Positions 22,986-34,140 of a stretch of 64,000 nucleotides of DNA are shown here, one piece after another; the stretch's first letter is position 1; each line of letters begins with the position of its first letter. Made by a program: the position numbers and the translations under genes. This DNA comes from Termitomyces sp. T153 (lineage: Eukaryota; Basidiomycota; Agaricomycetes; Agaricales; Lyophyllaceae). The stretch covers positions 124,001-188,000 of the forward strand of contig JACKQL020000078.1 of assembly GCA_018296165.2 (NCBI GenBank), in the 5' to 3' direction. The notes below the pieces were generated by a model, which ran no database searches, was not told the origin of the DNA, and saw only the letters and a program-made list of their open reading frames with translations.

Positions 22986-24194
22986 TGTCACAACCCATCC
23001 CCTGGACCCCCGCACATCATCCAGCAACCTCCCATTTCCCAAAACCCCTAATGCTCCACCAAACTTCCACTTATGCCCCACGCCTATTTTGATTAGCTCC
23101 GACGCACCCTTGGCTAACTCTGATGCCTCCCCAGCTAACTCCAACAGCCCCCTGGCCAACTTTGACACCTTCTCCGCAGCCACTAACACTTACCTTGGAT
23201 CTCCCGAACCCTGAGAACCACCCCCACTGTTCCTGATCTTTGCCACCCATCATCAGCTCAACACCCTGGCTCCTCCAACCCATTCCAGAGTATCACAACA
23301 ACATTGGGGCGACCCACATTCCCAAATGATCCCATCAACATATTAATGCAGCCTGACCCTTGATTGCAACCGACACCTGCCAACTCCATTGAGCTCTGCC
23401 AAGCCCCACTGCCACAGCTGACATACTCCGAAGTTCTCCAGTAGTTAGTATATAAGATGTCAAGCAGCTCTGCATACCCTGGTCTTGATATTACCTACCT
23501 ATTGTTAACATTACCTATGGTCTGATTGTTTTCTTTCTCGTGTTCCATGTTCCATGTCTTGTTTTCCTTACCTCAGTCTCCCAGTCTTATCTCAGTCTCC
23601 TGGTCTTATCTCAGTCTCCTGGTCTTATCTCAGTCTCCCAGTCTTGTCCTGTCTCCATCTCATTAGCATTCTCATTATTGTTTTGTATCTCCCCTTGAAT
23701 CTATTCTTGTTCCATCTCGACTCCATTTCATTTCGTCCGACACTGTCTTGGTGACTCCATCTGGCCATTGTGCCCAAGTCTTCCTCAACTTTAATGACCT
23801 CACAAACTCCACAATTATGATTACGAACCCCAACACTCTTTCACCAGATCTGAACCTTGCTCTTCACTCAGTTCTAGAATCCATCAAACCCAACTGATCT
23901 TCCATCCAACCCTAGCTCCGCTCCCCTTGATTGTGTAGCCTCCTAACACTTCGCATCCATGAATCTCCCATATGGTCTTCTGCCTGAACCCTGCCAAGCC
24001 CATCCTGCTTCCTTACAATCCAACTTCTCTGGACCTCCCCAGATCTGTTCAGATCACATCCCACTGACTATCTGCACAAGCAATCAGTGTCCAGAATGCT
24101 TTCGAGTGTCCAGTTGCCAGTGCAAGGGGATTATGCCCATCTAGTAAGGACTTGCCCAGTGCAGCTGAGCCCCCATGGTCAGCAGAACCTGACA
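22986..24194 (+). repeat. 5' LTR of A2 (1209 bp)
   Basis: Starts TGTCACAACCC and ends GAACCTGACA. It has four copies of a 19-bp unit (TCTCAGTCTCCxGGTCTTA type) at about 23575-23650; the 3' LTR has two. The 38-bp length difference between the LTRs is exactly two units. The LTR contains a TATA box and the probable start of R. Confidence 0.92.
23449..23493 (+). promoter_or_regulatory. A2 promoter: TATA box and probable transcription start
   Basis: TATATAAG at 23449-23456. About 33 nt downstream of its first base starts GTCTTGATATTA (23482-23493), the exact complement of the PBS at 24195-24206. Spacing and complementarity together point to transcription starting near 23482. Confidence 0.7.
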
Positions 24195-24207
24195 TAATAT
24201 CAAGACT
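24195..24207 (+). promoter_or_regulatory. Self-complementary primer-binding site of A2
   Basis: TAATATCAAGACT lies immediately after the 5' LTR. It is not a TGG-type tRNA complement; it is the reverse complement of a sequence at the predicted 5' end of the element's own RNA (12 nt match in the 5' LTR, 13 nt in the 3' LTR at 29400-29412). This is the arrangement known from Tf1/sushi-type self-priming chromoviruses. Confidence 0.75.
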
Positions 24208-24226
24208 CTACCTTATCCCATCTGTA

Positions 24227-25465
24227 ATGCCTGCACTATCTCCGCACACACAATCAAATAACTCTGATGCCTATGGTCTACCCGTGCCTGGAAACCCTTA
24301 TGATTCATATGGCCCTGCCCAATTTGCCAAGGCACATTGAGTTGTGGATCTAACACCAAATGTCCCCTCTACTCTGGTTACATCCATACAACAGCTCCCC
24401 CCACGGACACCCTCCCCAACCCACACCCAACCTCAAACCCCTCACACAGACCATTAAATCATCTCCCACCCCACCCTTACCCTCTCCACCAACTCCATTC
24501 CCTCACACAAAGTTGACCCCAACATCACTCAAAGAACAGCATTCTAAAACCTGGTGACCATCTGACCAAATGAGTGACAATGTCTCCAGCACCACGCCAA
24601 CCCTCTGACAAACAATAATGCCAACCCACCACAAAACAATTACCCATTGCATGAAGGATTGCCAGCCATGATGAGACCACTGAGAACACGCTTCCCTAAA
24701 GCCCACCTGTGGATTCACTAACCCATTAGCAACTCTGCAGACTGACAAATGCAACTAATCACCAGCAACATTACCAAACCCTACTACTGACCACCTGACC
24801 CTCACTGCGATCACCCCCGAGGAACTATGCCCTCTGACAACTAGCCCTGAAATCACTGAAATCAAGCTCAACCCAACAACCCCAACAACAGAGCAAGAAC
24901 CCCAGACCTAGATTATGCTCCAACCCCAGAACCTGCTTTCAGTCAGTTGGGGACCTTGGTTGACTCAGCCATCACCTCTGCCCAACAAATAAAGGGGCCC
25001 CAACACCTCCGACCCAACCCCAACAACTCCGGAACCAGACCAAGACATTCCCAAGCTTCTAAATGGTCAGGAAAAGAATGGCTACACACCTCCACCCTGC
25101 CACCCAAAGCACAGCCCCAAAGTTAACAAGGAGAACCATGGCACCCCAACTCTCAACAAGGGACCACGCCACTATTTCAACACCTTCTCCCACACAATCT
25201 GGAACCCCTGACATTGAGGACCCTTGATGCTGTCCCTCCCCACATGCCACTCCTGAACCTAAACTCCACCACCAGACTCTGCCACCTCCTACAAAGGAAC
25301 CCCCAGCATAGGAACCACTATGAACTAACTATAGGAAAAAGGACCCTATACAAAGTAGTTCCCCTAAGTACTCTCAATTTGCTGACATGTTCATATAAGA
25401 GAGGGAGAAGCCCCACCATCATCCAGAGAATGTTGATCAGCTGCTCAAGCAACCTGATGACCTAA
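24227..25465 (+). pseudogene. Degenerate sense ORF at the 5' side of A2 (Pro/Asn/Thr-rich)
   Basis: A plus-strand frame starting M-P-A-L-S-P-H-T-Q can be followed for about 400 codons through many stops, mostly TAA/TGA/TAG where Gln, Arg or Trp codons would fit. Composition is rich in Pro, Asn, Thr and Gln, with a more ordered end (N-H-Y-E-L-T-I-G-K-R-T-L-Y-K). It lies where gag would be, but no capsid or knuckle motif is visible. A1 lacks this part. Confidence 0.35.
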
Positions 25466-27480
25466 AGAGCACATGCTCCAATATTCTTAAAGGACCTCCC
25501 CCACCTGGCTTGACGACCCAAACAACCCTGCACCAGCCCAAAACTGCTCAACCCACCCCTCTGACCCACTTCAAATCCCTCAATGCAGCTCTGGACCCTG
25601 GCAACATGACTCCAGGGCCTCCACTCCAACTCTGACATTTGATCAAGGAGACCTACAGTGCCAACCCAACAATGATGCCCTGGTAGCCCCAACTCCACAA
25701 CATAAATCACCACTAGCTCCAAATCCCACCCTCACACCTGGATATGTCCATCAAACAGGGACCACATCATCAGAGTACCCAGAAGCAAGCCACATACAAA
25801 GCATCCTCTTTGGAGTACTCAGAAGCAGGCCATATATGCTGCACGCCCTGACAATAATTTGACACCAAAGGGAGTGCCACCCACCCACAACCAGCAAAGG
25901 ATGTCACATGCCGTGACCCCACCCTCGGAGTCCCAGCCCACCACCATCCCACTCCCCTTGCCCAATACAGATCACTCCCAACAAGAAAACAAAAAAACTC
26001 CAGGACTCTCAAAGTAATTCCCCCAAAAGTTTCACACACCCCTGGAGAACCCAACCATAACTGATGGAGATCAATCCTGGAGCCCAAGAAATGATGAAGT
26101 GGCCCCTCCAACTCTGCCCCGAACCTTCAAGGGACAAGAGACAACCCCCAAGGAAGTGTACCAAAACCTACCCTGCCCCCTCTATTTGTAGTAAACTCCA
26201 GACCACTCTGGAACACAAGTGGAAGAATGCCCTAACCCTGTCAACAGACTAAACCCACCCCCCAACCCCCATACCAACTTTGAACCCCTGGTCCTTGCAC
26301 TGGGAATGACGGACTAACAAAATATGTTTTGGGCCCATTTCCCCACTCCGCAACCCCCAAAGTCTTTCTACTGGGACAATCCATTGCCAACTGGACCCCA
26401 CACTACCCCTACCAAAAGAAGCACCCCAAGCCCTAGAAGACAAAAGCAATGTCACGTAAGTGGCCTAGGACCCACAGACCCCGACTCCGGACCAGGAGAA
26501 ACTTATGGGGACTGGTCACCCCAAATCCTGCCCCCTTATCACTGGCACTCCAAAGCACACCAAACACCCCTGAGCACACCTGCCCATGAACATGACACTC
26601 TGGAGTGTGACATCAACTAGAACCAATATTTTGGAATGCAACAAAGCTCTGACCCCATGTGCCTTTTGTTGAATACAATACTCTGGAGCTCAACAGAACC
26701 CTGCCATATGCAGTCCCACCAAGACATAGATCCCAGGGCAACCCAAGTCAAGGAATTGGATCCTCACTCTAAGGGAGTATCTCCACTCCCATGCTGACCA
26801 AACCTACAGCCCAGAATGACTGGAGAACCAGCTCCTGCCAACTTATTACAAGGACCCCCCTCCAGACCAACTATGCCACAAGGATGAACCTTGCCCCACC
26901 AACCCCACCAATGAAGAGGGCCCCACCACCTTTGCCACCAGCATTGGCATAAGGGCCAGATTACAGGAAGACCTCCATCTCTCCCACCAACTGCACTGAC
27001 AAGAAAACCAAAGCCCTAAACCCCACTGGACACATGTGAAAGATTCAAAGGTCTGCCCTCCTGTACTAACATGGCGCACATCCCTGCCGCAGACTGAAGA
27101 AAACTCCTACACCCCTGGTCAGAAATTCCAAGAATCAAACCCAATAACACCATCTCAAAATGCCACGGAACTCCATAGGAGAACTCCCACCACCCCCACC
27201 AAACTTGGGAGCCCTCCCTGCAATGCTCTGCCCCATCCTGACAAGCCCTGGGACTAGCCAGCACAGATAGCACTAGTGGGCATAACCCCTGCCTCTAGAT
27301 TCACTAGAGATTCAACTCCCACTCACACCTCTGCATGTTTCACTTCCTTTGCCCTCATACAAACTAAAACCTCACTTCACACGCCCAGAGACCAAGAAAA
27401 GAACATGTTTGCATACAAAAATTACATATATATACAAGGCGAGGGAGGCAGCAAGTCCAAAAGCAACAAAAAATGGGGCC
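25466..27480 (+). other. A2 central region without confident gene
   Basis: Collinear with 18130-19900 of A1 in inverted orientation. Short Pro/Thr-rich frames on both strands, none with a recognisable domain and none shared in frame between the two copies over a long stretch. It looks non-coding or fully decayed. Confidence 0.5.
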
Positions 27481-28870
27481 TGCACCCACCCCCTCACTCC
27501 CTCCCCAGATCCCCCAGCAACCCTATTCCCAGATTGACTTCCATCTGGGCCCACACCACTGCCAAGACCTCTGCCAATCCCAGCAATGCCTCCCCTATGT
27601 CAACTGCCACCTCCCACCATGACTCCGGGGCCACTGCATTGCATCACCGATACCCTGCCAGCAACCTCTCCAATCATGCCATCCCCTGCTGCAACTCCAG
27701 GGGCTGAACTGCAGACCCCTGCATCAACCCATCCTGAATTGATGTGAATGCAGCGGAGGCACTGTTCAAGAGGACCTGATGCTCCCGCACCCAGCCTAAC
27801 CCCAGAAAATGAACCATCAGTAATGAATGGAGGAGTGGAAAACCACTCACGAAGGATCCCCATGTGCCCCAAAGTGGCCTCATTGGCCAACCAATCCTCC
27901 CTCTGCCTTGCCACCTCCAGCTCCACTCACAGCACATCCCCCCCTGAAACTCATCTCTGCCCCTCCGCTTCCCCTGTGGGCTGCCCCTCCATCTGCATCA
28001 GACACTCCCACAAACCTCACACCTCTAATGCTCGCTCCGTCGCCACGCACACTGATGTGTTCCTTTCCTGCTCCATTGCCTCTTTCTCCATCCATGCTGC
28101 GTTATGGTCCTCCCTTGCCCATCGGAGCTCACCCTCCCATGCTGCCAATGATGTCATCAAAGCCTCCACCTGCTTGCAAAGGAAGACCTCCATGATCAAA
28201 GGAATAGGCATGGAGGGACTCAATGACCATTCTAAGGGAATGCCTGGGGTAAGAGAAAAGAGGAGAGACTCTGGAGGCCCTGCCAACAGCTTGCACCCAC
28301 ACAGCCTCTTGCTGGGTCCTGCCCCCAAGGACAGCGAGGCTCGATGCTTCCCACGAATCACTGCCAAGGACACCCTCTTTCCCTGACCACCCCGCAAAAA
28401 CCCCGCTCTCCCTGCAGACCACTCCATGCTCCCCTCCTTCAGCAACATGGGATGAAACTTGGTCCACTTTAGGACCCCCAGGAAATCCACCACCACCACC
28501 ATGGACAACTCTACAAAAACTCCATCAGTCATTCCTAGGAGACAAGTCAACACCACTTATGACTCCAATCCCTGGCACTAGCATGGTGCCAATGCTCAAA
28601 CTCCTCCCCCCCACTGTCATACACCACCACCTTGTCCAAATCAGAAAGCAATGGAGTGGGGGAGACTACTGGAATGCTGGGGGAAGACATGACAAAATTT
28701 GGGAAATCCCGGGGTATGTCCAAGGCTTTTAATTGATTGAAGAGAACCCTGATGAAGCGGCAGCCGCGCTTTGACTTCATCTCCCATGCCACTATCACTT
28801 GCTGCAGACTGATCAATATTGCTTGGCTTTGACTCCCACACCCCCACCAATCCCTGACCTGCTCCCCGTG
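27480..28870 (-). pseudogene. Antisense ORF next to the 3' LTR of A2 (coiled-coil protein), copy 2
   Basis: Runs from about 28870 leftwards, opposite to the element. Block 1 (28870-28556) holds S-P-Q-Q/S-L-Q-Q-V-I-x-A-W-E-M-K, then S-I-P-V-V-S and V-V-V-Y-D-S-G-G-E-E-F. Block 2 (28556-28017) ends in the charged helix E-G-E-L-R-W-A-R-E-D-H-N-A ... E-R-N-T-S. Block 3 (27926-27480) has V-L-L-N-S-A-S-A-A-F and L-Q-Q-G-M-A, the same blocks as in A1. Conservation of these blocks between copies at the protein level suggests a real product, now broken by frameshifts. Function unknown. Confidence 0.5.
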
Positions 28871-28887
28871 TCTTGAAGGGTCTTGAC

Positions 28888-28903
28888 ACTGAAGGGGGGG
28901 TGA
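28888..28903 (+). promoter_or_regulatory. Polypurine tract of A2
   Basis: The run GAAGGGGGGG followed by TGA directly precedes the 3' LTR (TGTCATGACC). It fixes the element's orientation as plus. Confidence 0.8.
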
Positions 28904-30074
28904 TGTCATGACCCATCCCCTGGACCCCTGCACATCGTCCAGCAACCTCCCATTTCCCAAAACCCCCAACACTCTGTCAAACTTCCACCCATGCCCTGCA
29001 CCTATTTTGATTAGCCCCGATGCACCCTTGGCTAACTCTGATGCCTCCCTGGCTAACTCCGATGGCCCCCTGGCCAACTTTGATGCCTTCCCCACAGCCA
29101 CTGACACTTACCTTGGATCTCCCAAACCCCAAGAACCACCCCCACTGTTCCCAATCTTTGCCACCCATCATCAGCTCAACACCCTGGCTCCTCCAACTCA
29201 TTCTGGAGTATCACAACAACCTTGGGGTGACCTGCATTTCCAAATGATCCCATCAACATATCAATGCGGCCCAACCCTTGATTGCAACTGACACCCACCA
29301 ACTCCATTGAGCTCCACCAAGCCCCACCACCACATCTGATGTACTCCAAAGTTCTCCAGTAGTCAGTATATAAGATGTCAAGTAGCTCTTCATACCCTAG
29401 TCTTGATATTACCTACCTATTGTTAACATTACCTATGGTCTGATTGTTTTCTTTCTCATGTTCCATGTTCTGTGTCTTGTTTTCCTTACCTCAGTCTCCC
29501 GGTCTTATCTCAGTCTCCCAGTCTTGTCCTGTCTCCATCTTGTTATCATTCTCATTATTGTTTTGTATCTCCCCTTGAATCTATTCTTGTTCCATCTCAA
29601 CTCCATTTCATTTTGTCTGACACTGTCTTGGTGACTCCATCCGGCCATTGTGCCCAAGTCTTCCTCAACCTTAATGACCTCACAAACTCCACAATTATGA
29701 TTACGAACCCCAACACTCTTTCACCAGATCCGAACCTCACTCTTCACTCAGTTCCAGAATCCATCAAACCCAACTGATCTTCCATCCAACCCTGGCTCCG
29801 CTCCTCTTGATTGTGTAGCCTCCTAACCCTTTGCATCCGTGAATCTCCCATACAGTCTTCTGCCTGAACTCTGCCAAGCCCATCCTGCTTCCTTGCAATC
29901 CGACTTCTCTGGACCTCCCTGGATCTGTTCAGATCACATTCCACCAACTATCTGCACAAGCAATCAGTGTCCAGAATGCTTTTGAGTGTCCAGTTGCCAG
30001 TGCAAGGGGATCATGCCCACCTAGTAAGGACTCGCCCAGTGCAGCTGAGCCCCTGTGGTCAGCGGAACCTGACA
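28904..30074 (+). repeat. 3' LTR of A2 (1171 bp)
   Basis: Starts TGTCATGACCC and ends GGAACCTGACA; followed by the TSD ATTAC. Collinear with 22986-24194 apart from two fewer 19-bp units and mainly transition differences. Confidence 0.92.
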
Positions 30075-30264
30075 ATTACTTCCAGGTGATCCCCATCAGA
30101 GATCTACTCTGCCTAGTGCTTGGTTGCCAGACCAACTTGGAAAAGCATTCCCTCTCTGGTCTATCAACTAATAATGTGCAGCAGGGCTACTCATAGTCCC
30201 AACATGCTTGTCTGCTAGGGAAGAGCACGAATCTTGCTCTTCCCTTCTTATAGGCCTAGTATGT
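30075..30264 (-). pseudogene. Element H gag piece between insertions A2 and B
   Basis: The minus-strand sequence aligns with E1 2605-2790 (shared A-C-T-A-G-G-C-C and C-A-T-G-x-T-G-G-G-A-C anchors). It joins the gag parts at 22985 and 41486 once A2 and B are removed. No intact frame. Confidence 0.65.
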
Positions 30265-31402
30265 TGATGTGCTCCTATACTGCCTAGTGCTATGCCAGAA
30301 ACCTAAAAGGAGGACCTAACACTAGTCACTGGCTAGGGTAGGTGACAGTAGGAAGTTAATAGTAGAGGGCAAGTAACTGTCCCAGAAAACAAGAGTGAAC
30401 ATGAGTGTGAGGTGTGAAATGGAAAGAGTCACTATTGCTAGCCTGAGTCACTGGTGGTAACAAAGAATTGCTAATGAGAGAAAGGAAAACAAGTAACAGT
30501 GAAAAACATTGCTAAGGCAGAGCAAACTTAGGCAGTCAAAGGGAGAGATGGGAAAGAAACAGGGGAGTGACAATAAACAGACTGAAATGGAGGACAAACA
30601 CAAACTAGTTGCTAGCTGTAGTTGCTAGCATTGCTCAATCAAAATATATATGAAGGACACCCACAGTTGGTGTCACACAAAGTCAAAGACAGGGTCAGCA
30701 AGACTTGTCACTAAGTCACTGTCAAAAGGGAGAGTGAGAGTGAGAGTATAGAGACAAAGTGAAATCTCAAGCTGGTAAGCTTAGAGATAGAGAGGGTACA
30801 ATTCAATGGGGTGATACAATTCCTGGAGTGTCTATGTACAGGCAGTATTTATACTGTTCAAAGGTATAGTATAGAAAAAGAAACAAATAGTTGCCACTAG
30901 TGACAGTGTCTGTCAAAGTGTTTATGATACATATGTGGTGTCAATCTGTAACTGAGTGAAAAAAATAAGTGAAGTCAATGCAACATGTAAAAATAATAAA
31001 TCTCAAAAAGAGCAAGTCCAATGTCAATACCTGAAGTGTAGATGCCATTCAAGTATTCCTGTAAGCTTGACAAGAAAAATGATAAGTAAGAAATCACATG
31101 ACTGTCAATACATCCATATATTGGGCACCAGCCATGTTGTCATCAAGAAAGTCACTAGCAATCTTTGCTAAAAAAGGTCTTGGCCTTGTTGTTCTAGACC
31201 CAAGCTCCAGACTCCATGTAACATTTGCTCATGATTGATAAGTCTCATGGTCACTAAAATCCTGTGCAAAGGCTATGTTGTTCCAGACTTTGGGGCTAGG
31301 CCTCACATGCTAAGTATCATGACTTGTGCTATGTCAAAATAGTCAGCTGCCATTCAGTTCAAAATGCCACAAATGGTGCCCAGCAACAAGTGGGTCTTAT
31401 CA
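30265..31402 (-). repeat. 3' LTR of B (1138 bp)
   Basis: Collinear with 40353-41485. Plus-strand ends are TGATGTGCTCC and GGGTCTTATCA. On the minus strand it is preceded by the polypurine tract ATAGGGGAGAA (31403-31413). Confidence 0.9.
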
Positions 31403-31578
31403 TTCTCCCCTATGCTGAACTCTTGACTGTCCTCAGTCAACCCAAAGTCTCATGATTGATTGCTTGGTCCATGTGCCTAAATTGGTGAGAATAAAAGCAG
31501 CCAGCAATTTTGCTTGAACTTCATCAACACTCCCTACTTTCATTCTTATCTCCTCTCCATCTCAATCTTATCACTATG

Positions 31579-33621
31579 TTTTCTGAGCTTGCCTCTCAAC
31601 TCCAAAAGTGCACCATGGCTCAGGCCTTCCTCAATTGGGCTGACTATATTTTATCAGTTGCTTGAGCTTTGCTGGCAACAAACCCTTGTGTGGTGGTTAC
31701 TGCCATTATCTGATTGTAGCTTCATTGGTTTGAGACAGTGGGTAGTGGGATAGAGTGGCTGAGTTGGTGACTGTCAACAAGGAGTGTCAGCAGTTGTATG
31801 AGCAGTACAAGGAGGAGGAATGGATCTGCCCATTTGACAAGCACTTTGTAAGTTCTTTTAACTTCCTCTTAGCAACAAGGTTAACAATTTTTTGCTAGGT
31901 TCCTCTTTTGCCTTCTTTGGAGTTCTTAATGGAGGATCTGGTGTCTGGAATGATGGTGAGTGCTGGCAATGTTGCTAGCACTAGCAACTCTGCTAAGGTA
32001 ACTTCAGCTTTTTGAAGACCTGTCACCAAATGACCAGTTCTATTTCCACCACCTGCCATGTGCATTAGCAGGGGCAAGAGGGGCAGAGTGGAGTGAGGGC
32101 CATGGGAAGGAGGGTAGCACAAATTGAGGGGACATTGGGGTTGCTGGGCCCTCAACTCCAAAGGGTACAGTTGGCAGCATTGCTAAGAGGTTAGCAACAT
32201 TGCCAAGAGTGGCAACAACCCCAAAGAGTAAAGAGAAGAGGAAGGGTAAGGCTAGAGAGGAGGAGGAGAAAGAGGAATTTGAAGTAGGTCTTCTTTCTTT
32301 TGCTAATTCTTGGCAACCTTTGCTAATATTATTGCAGGAACAAACTGAAGATAACTTTACCAACAAGCACTTGGTGACTCTGCTTCACTGGCAAAAAGCC
32401 TCAACTGTGGTAGACACAGGGATGGGAGCTAGAGTGCTGTTGAAGAAGGCAAAGGGCAAGTCAACTGTATTGCTAGAGAAGTGACAAGCATTCAGGCAAC
32501 AACAATGAGTGGTAAGTCTTCTGGTGCCTTTTGCTATACTTCTTTGCTAACAACTCTTAATGTGACAACTGCTGGGTGGAGAACAACCCAGAAGGCTGCT
32601 AGTACTCAATAAGGGTCCAGCCTTGCTATGGTTGTGACAGCATGAGGAAGAGCTGCTTGCATAGCAGGAAGTGGTCAAACAGCACTGGCAGAAAGTTTGC
32701 CAAGAGGATAGTGGCAAGAGCATCTTCAATTCAATAGGCACATGCATTTGTGGAGGGGCAGAGGGAGTTGGTGAAGAAGGGTGAGCCCATCCAAGTCAGG
32801 CATTCCAGCCTGCTCCTGCTGACATTGCAGAATGGGTCAAAGGTTGTTGGTAGCAGGGTTGCTAAGGGCAAGCAACAATAGAAGAGCAAGGAGGTGGTAG
32901 AAAGCACAGATGATAGTAGCAACAGGGGAAGCAATGGGAGTAGTGACAATGATGACAACATGCCTTTTGCACAGAAATGACCATCAAGTTTGACACTAGT
33001 TGCTACAACCAAGTGATAGAAGACAGTCACTAGCAACAATGGGGAGAAGGAGACTGAGAATGTGGAGATGAAGGAGAAGACTCCCTTGGTGACAATTGCT
33101 GAGGTGGAGCCAGCAGTTAGCAGAGGAGAAGGTGAGAACAAGGGAGAAGTGGAGGCAGAGGCTATCAATGTGGATGAGGATGAGGAGGTCAAGGATGAGG
33201 ACAGAGTCCAATGACAGGTAAGTGGCTTTGTTTGCTATTGCTTATTCACTAACAATTTTGCTAGGGGATCTGGAGCAGCACACCACTGTGACAGGTGGGC
33301 AACAACAGGTTGGAGTGGCTGGGCAAGGACTTGGCTTGGCTGACACCTCTAATATTGCCAATGCCACTAATGGACTTTGATGAGAGGGTGGCTGGAGTAG
33401 AGCAGAGGTTTCAGAGGGAGTTGGAGGTGGCAAGGGAGGAGTTATTGGTGACAAGAGCAAGGTACTCTGTTGCCAAGTGGTTGTTAGCAGCATTGGCAGG
33501 TTACCAGAGTGCCTGTCAGGCCTTCTTGGTCTAGCAGCAAGAGAACAATGTTGGTGAGGCAGACTGGGAGGAGAGGGAGATGGAGGAGGTGCTTCACAAC
33601 AATGCTGACCCTGAAGCCTAG
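31579..33621 (+). pseudogene. Antisense ORF beside the 3' LTR of B (coiled-coil protein)
   Basis: Starts about 175 bp inside the 3' LTR with M-F-S-E-L-A-S-Q-L-Q-K-C-T-M-A-Q-A-F-L-N-W-A and runs opposite to gag-pol. Pieces are spread over three frames: a Lys/Glu-rich block at 32200-32290 (K-S-K-E-K-R-K-G-K-A-R-E-E-E), V-V-D-T-G at about 32410, and a clear coiled coil at 33380-33470 (F-D-E-R-V-A-G-V-E-Q-R-F-Q-R-E-L-E-V-A-R). It ends in E-E-V-L-H-N-N-A-D-P-E-A. Some breaks may be short introns, others are decay. Layout resembles the antisense ORF of family A. Confidence 0.5.
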
Positions 33622-34140
33622 CAACTGTCACCCTCTGTATATAATAAAATTTTAGTTACTTGTAGCAGCATGGACACAGACTAGCCTCCTCAAGGGGCTT
33701 TATAGTTTTTTTGTATAACATAGACTGGCCCCCTAAAGGGGCCCAAGAAAATGTATAGTATTGTTTCAATGCAATAAGAGAGAAAGTGAGAACAAAGAGC
33801 AAGATACACAAGTTGGTATGCACTAGCAACTGTCACTTGACACTAGCAACAATGGAGGAAATGCTCAGTAAATCATCATAGCATGAAAACCCCTAGAGGT
33901 GTGCTGAGTGCTAGTGATGACAGCAAAGCATCACATCGAAAGCAAGAAGATAGTAAAGGAGAATGTCTGTGAAAGGCTTTTAAACAATGGTAACATGAGC
34001 AAAGAGTAGCAAAAACAAAAAGACTTAATATTTTTTTTGTAAGGTATTTTTGAAGGTTTTTCTGACTACTAGCAAAGGGTATAGTGAGACAAGATGCAAA
34101 GTCAAGAAAGATTGCTAGGGCTTAGCAAAAAGTGATATTT
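33622..34140. other. B spacer between integrase end and antisense ORF
   Basis: A/T-rich, no coding frame. It probably holds the 3' ends or terminators of the two convergent transcripts (gag-pol from the right, antisense ORF from the left). A T8 run lies at 34031-34038. Confidence 0.45.

Larger units (their letters stand above)
22986..30074 (+). mobile_element. A2: full-length non-autonomous family-A LTR element (7089 bp)
   Basis: Two LTRs (22986-24194, 28904-30074), perfect TSD ATTAC (22981-22985 and 30075-30079), a primer-binding site directly after the 5' LTR and a G-rich polypurine tract before the 3' LTR. The internal 4.7 kb has no RT, RNase H, integrase or protease motif on either strand, so it would need enzymes from another element (a LARD-like structure). 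It carries a degraded sense frame at its 5' side and an antisense ORF next to the 3' LTR. It is inserted in the gag of element H. Confidence 0.9.
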
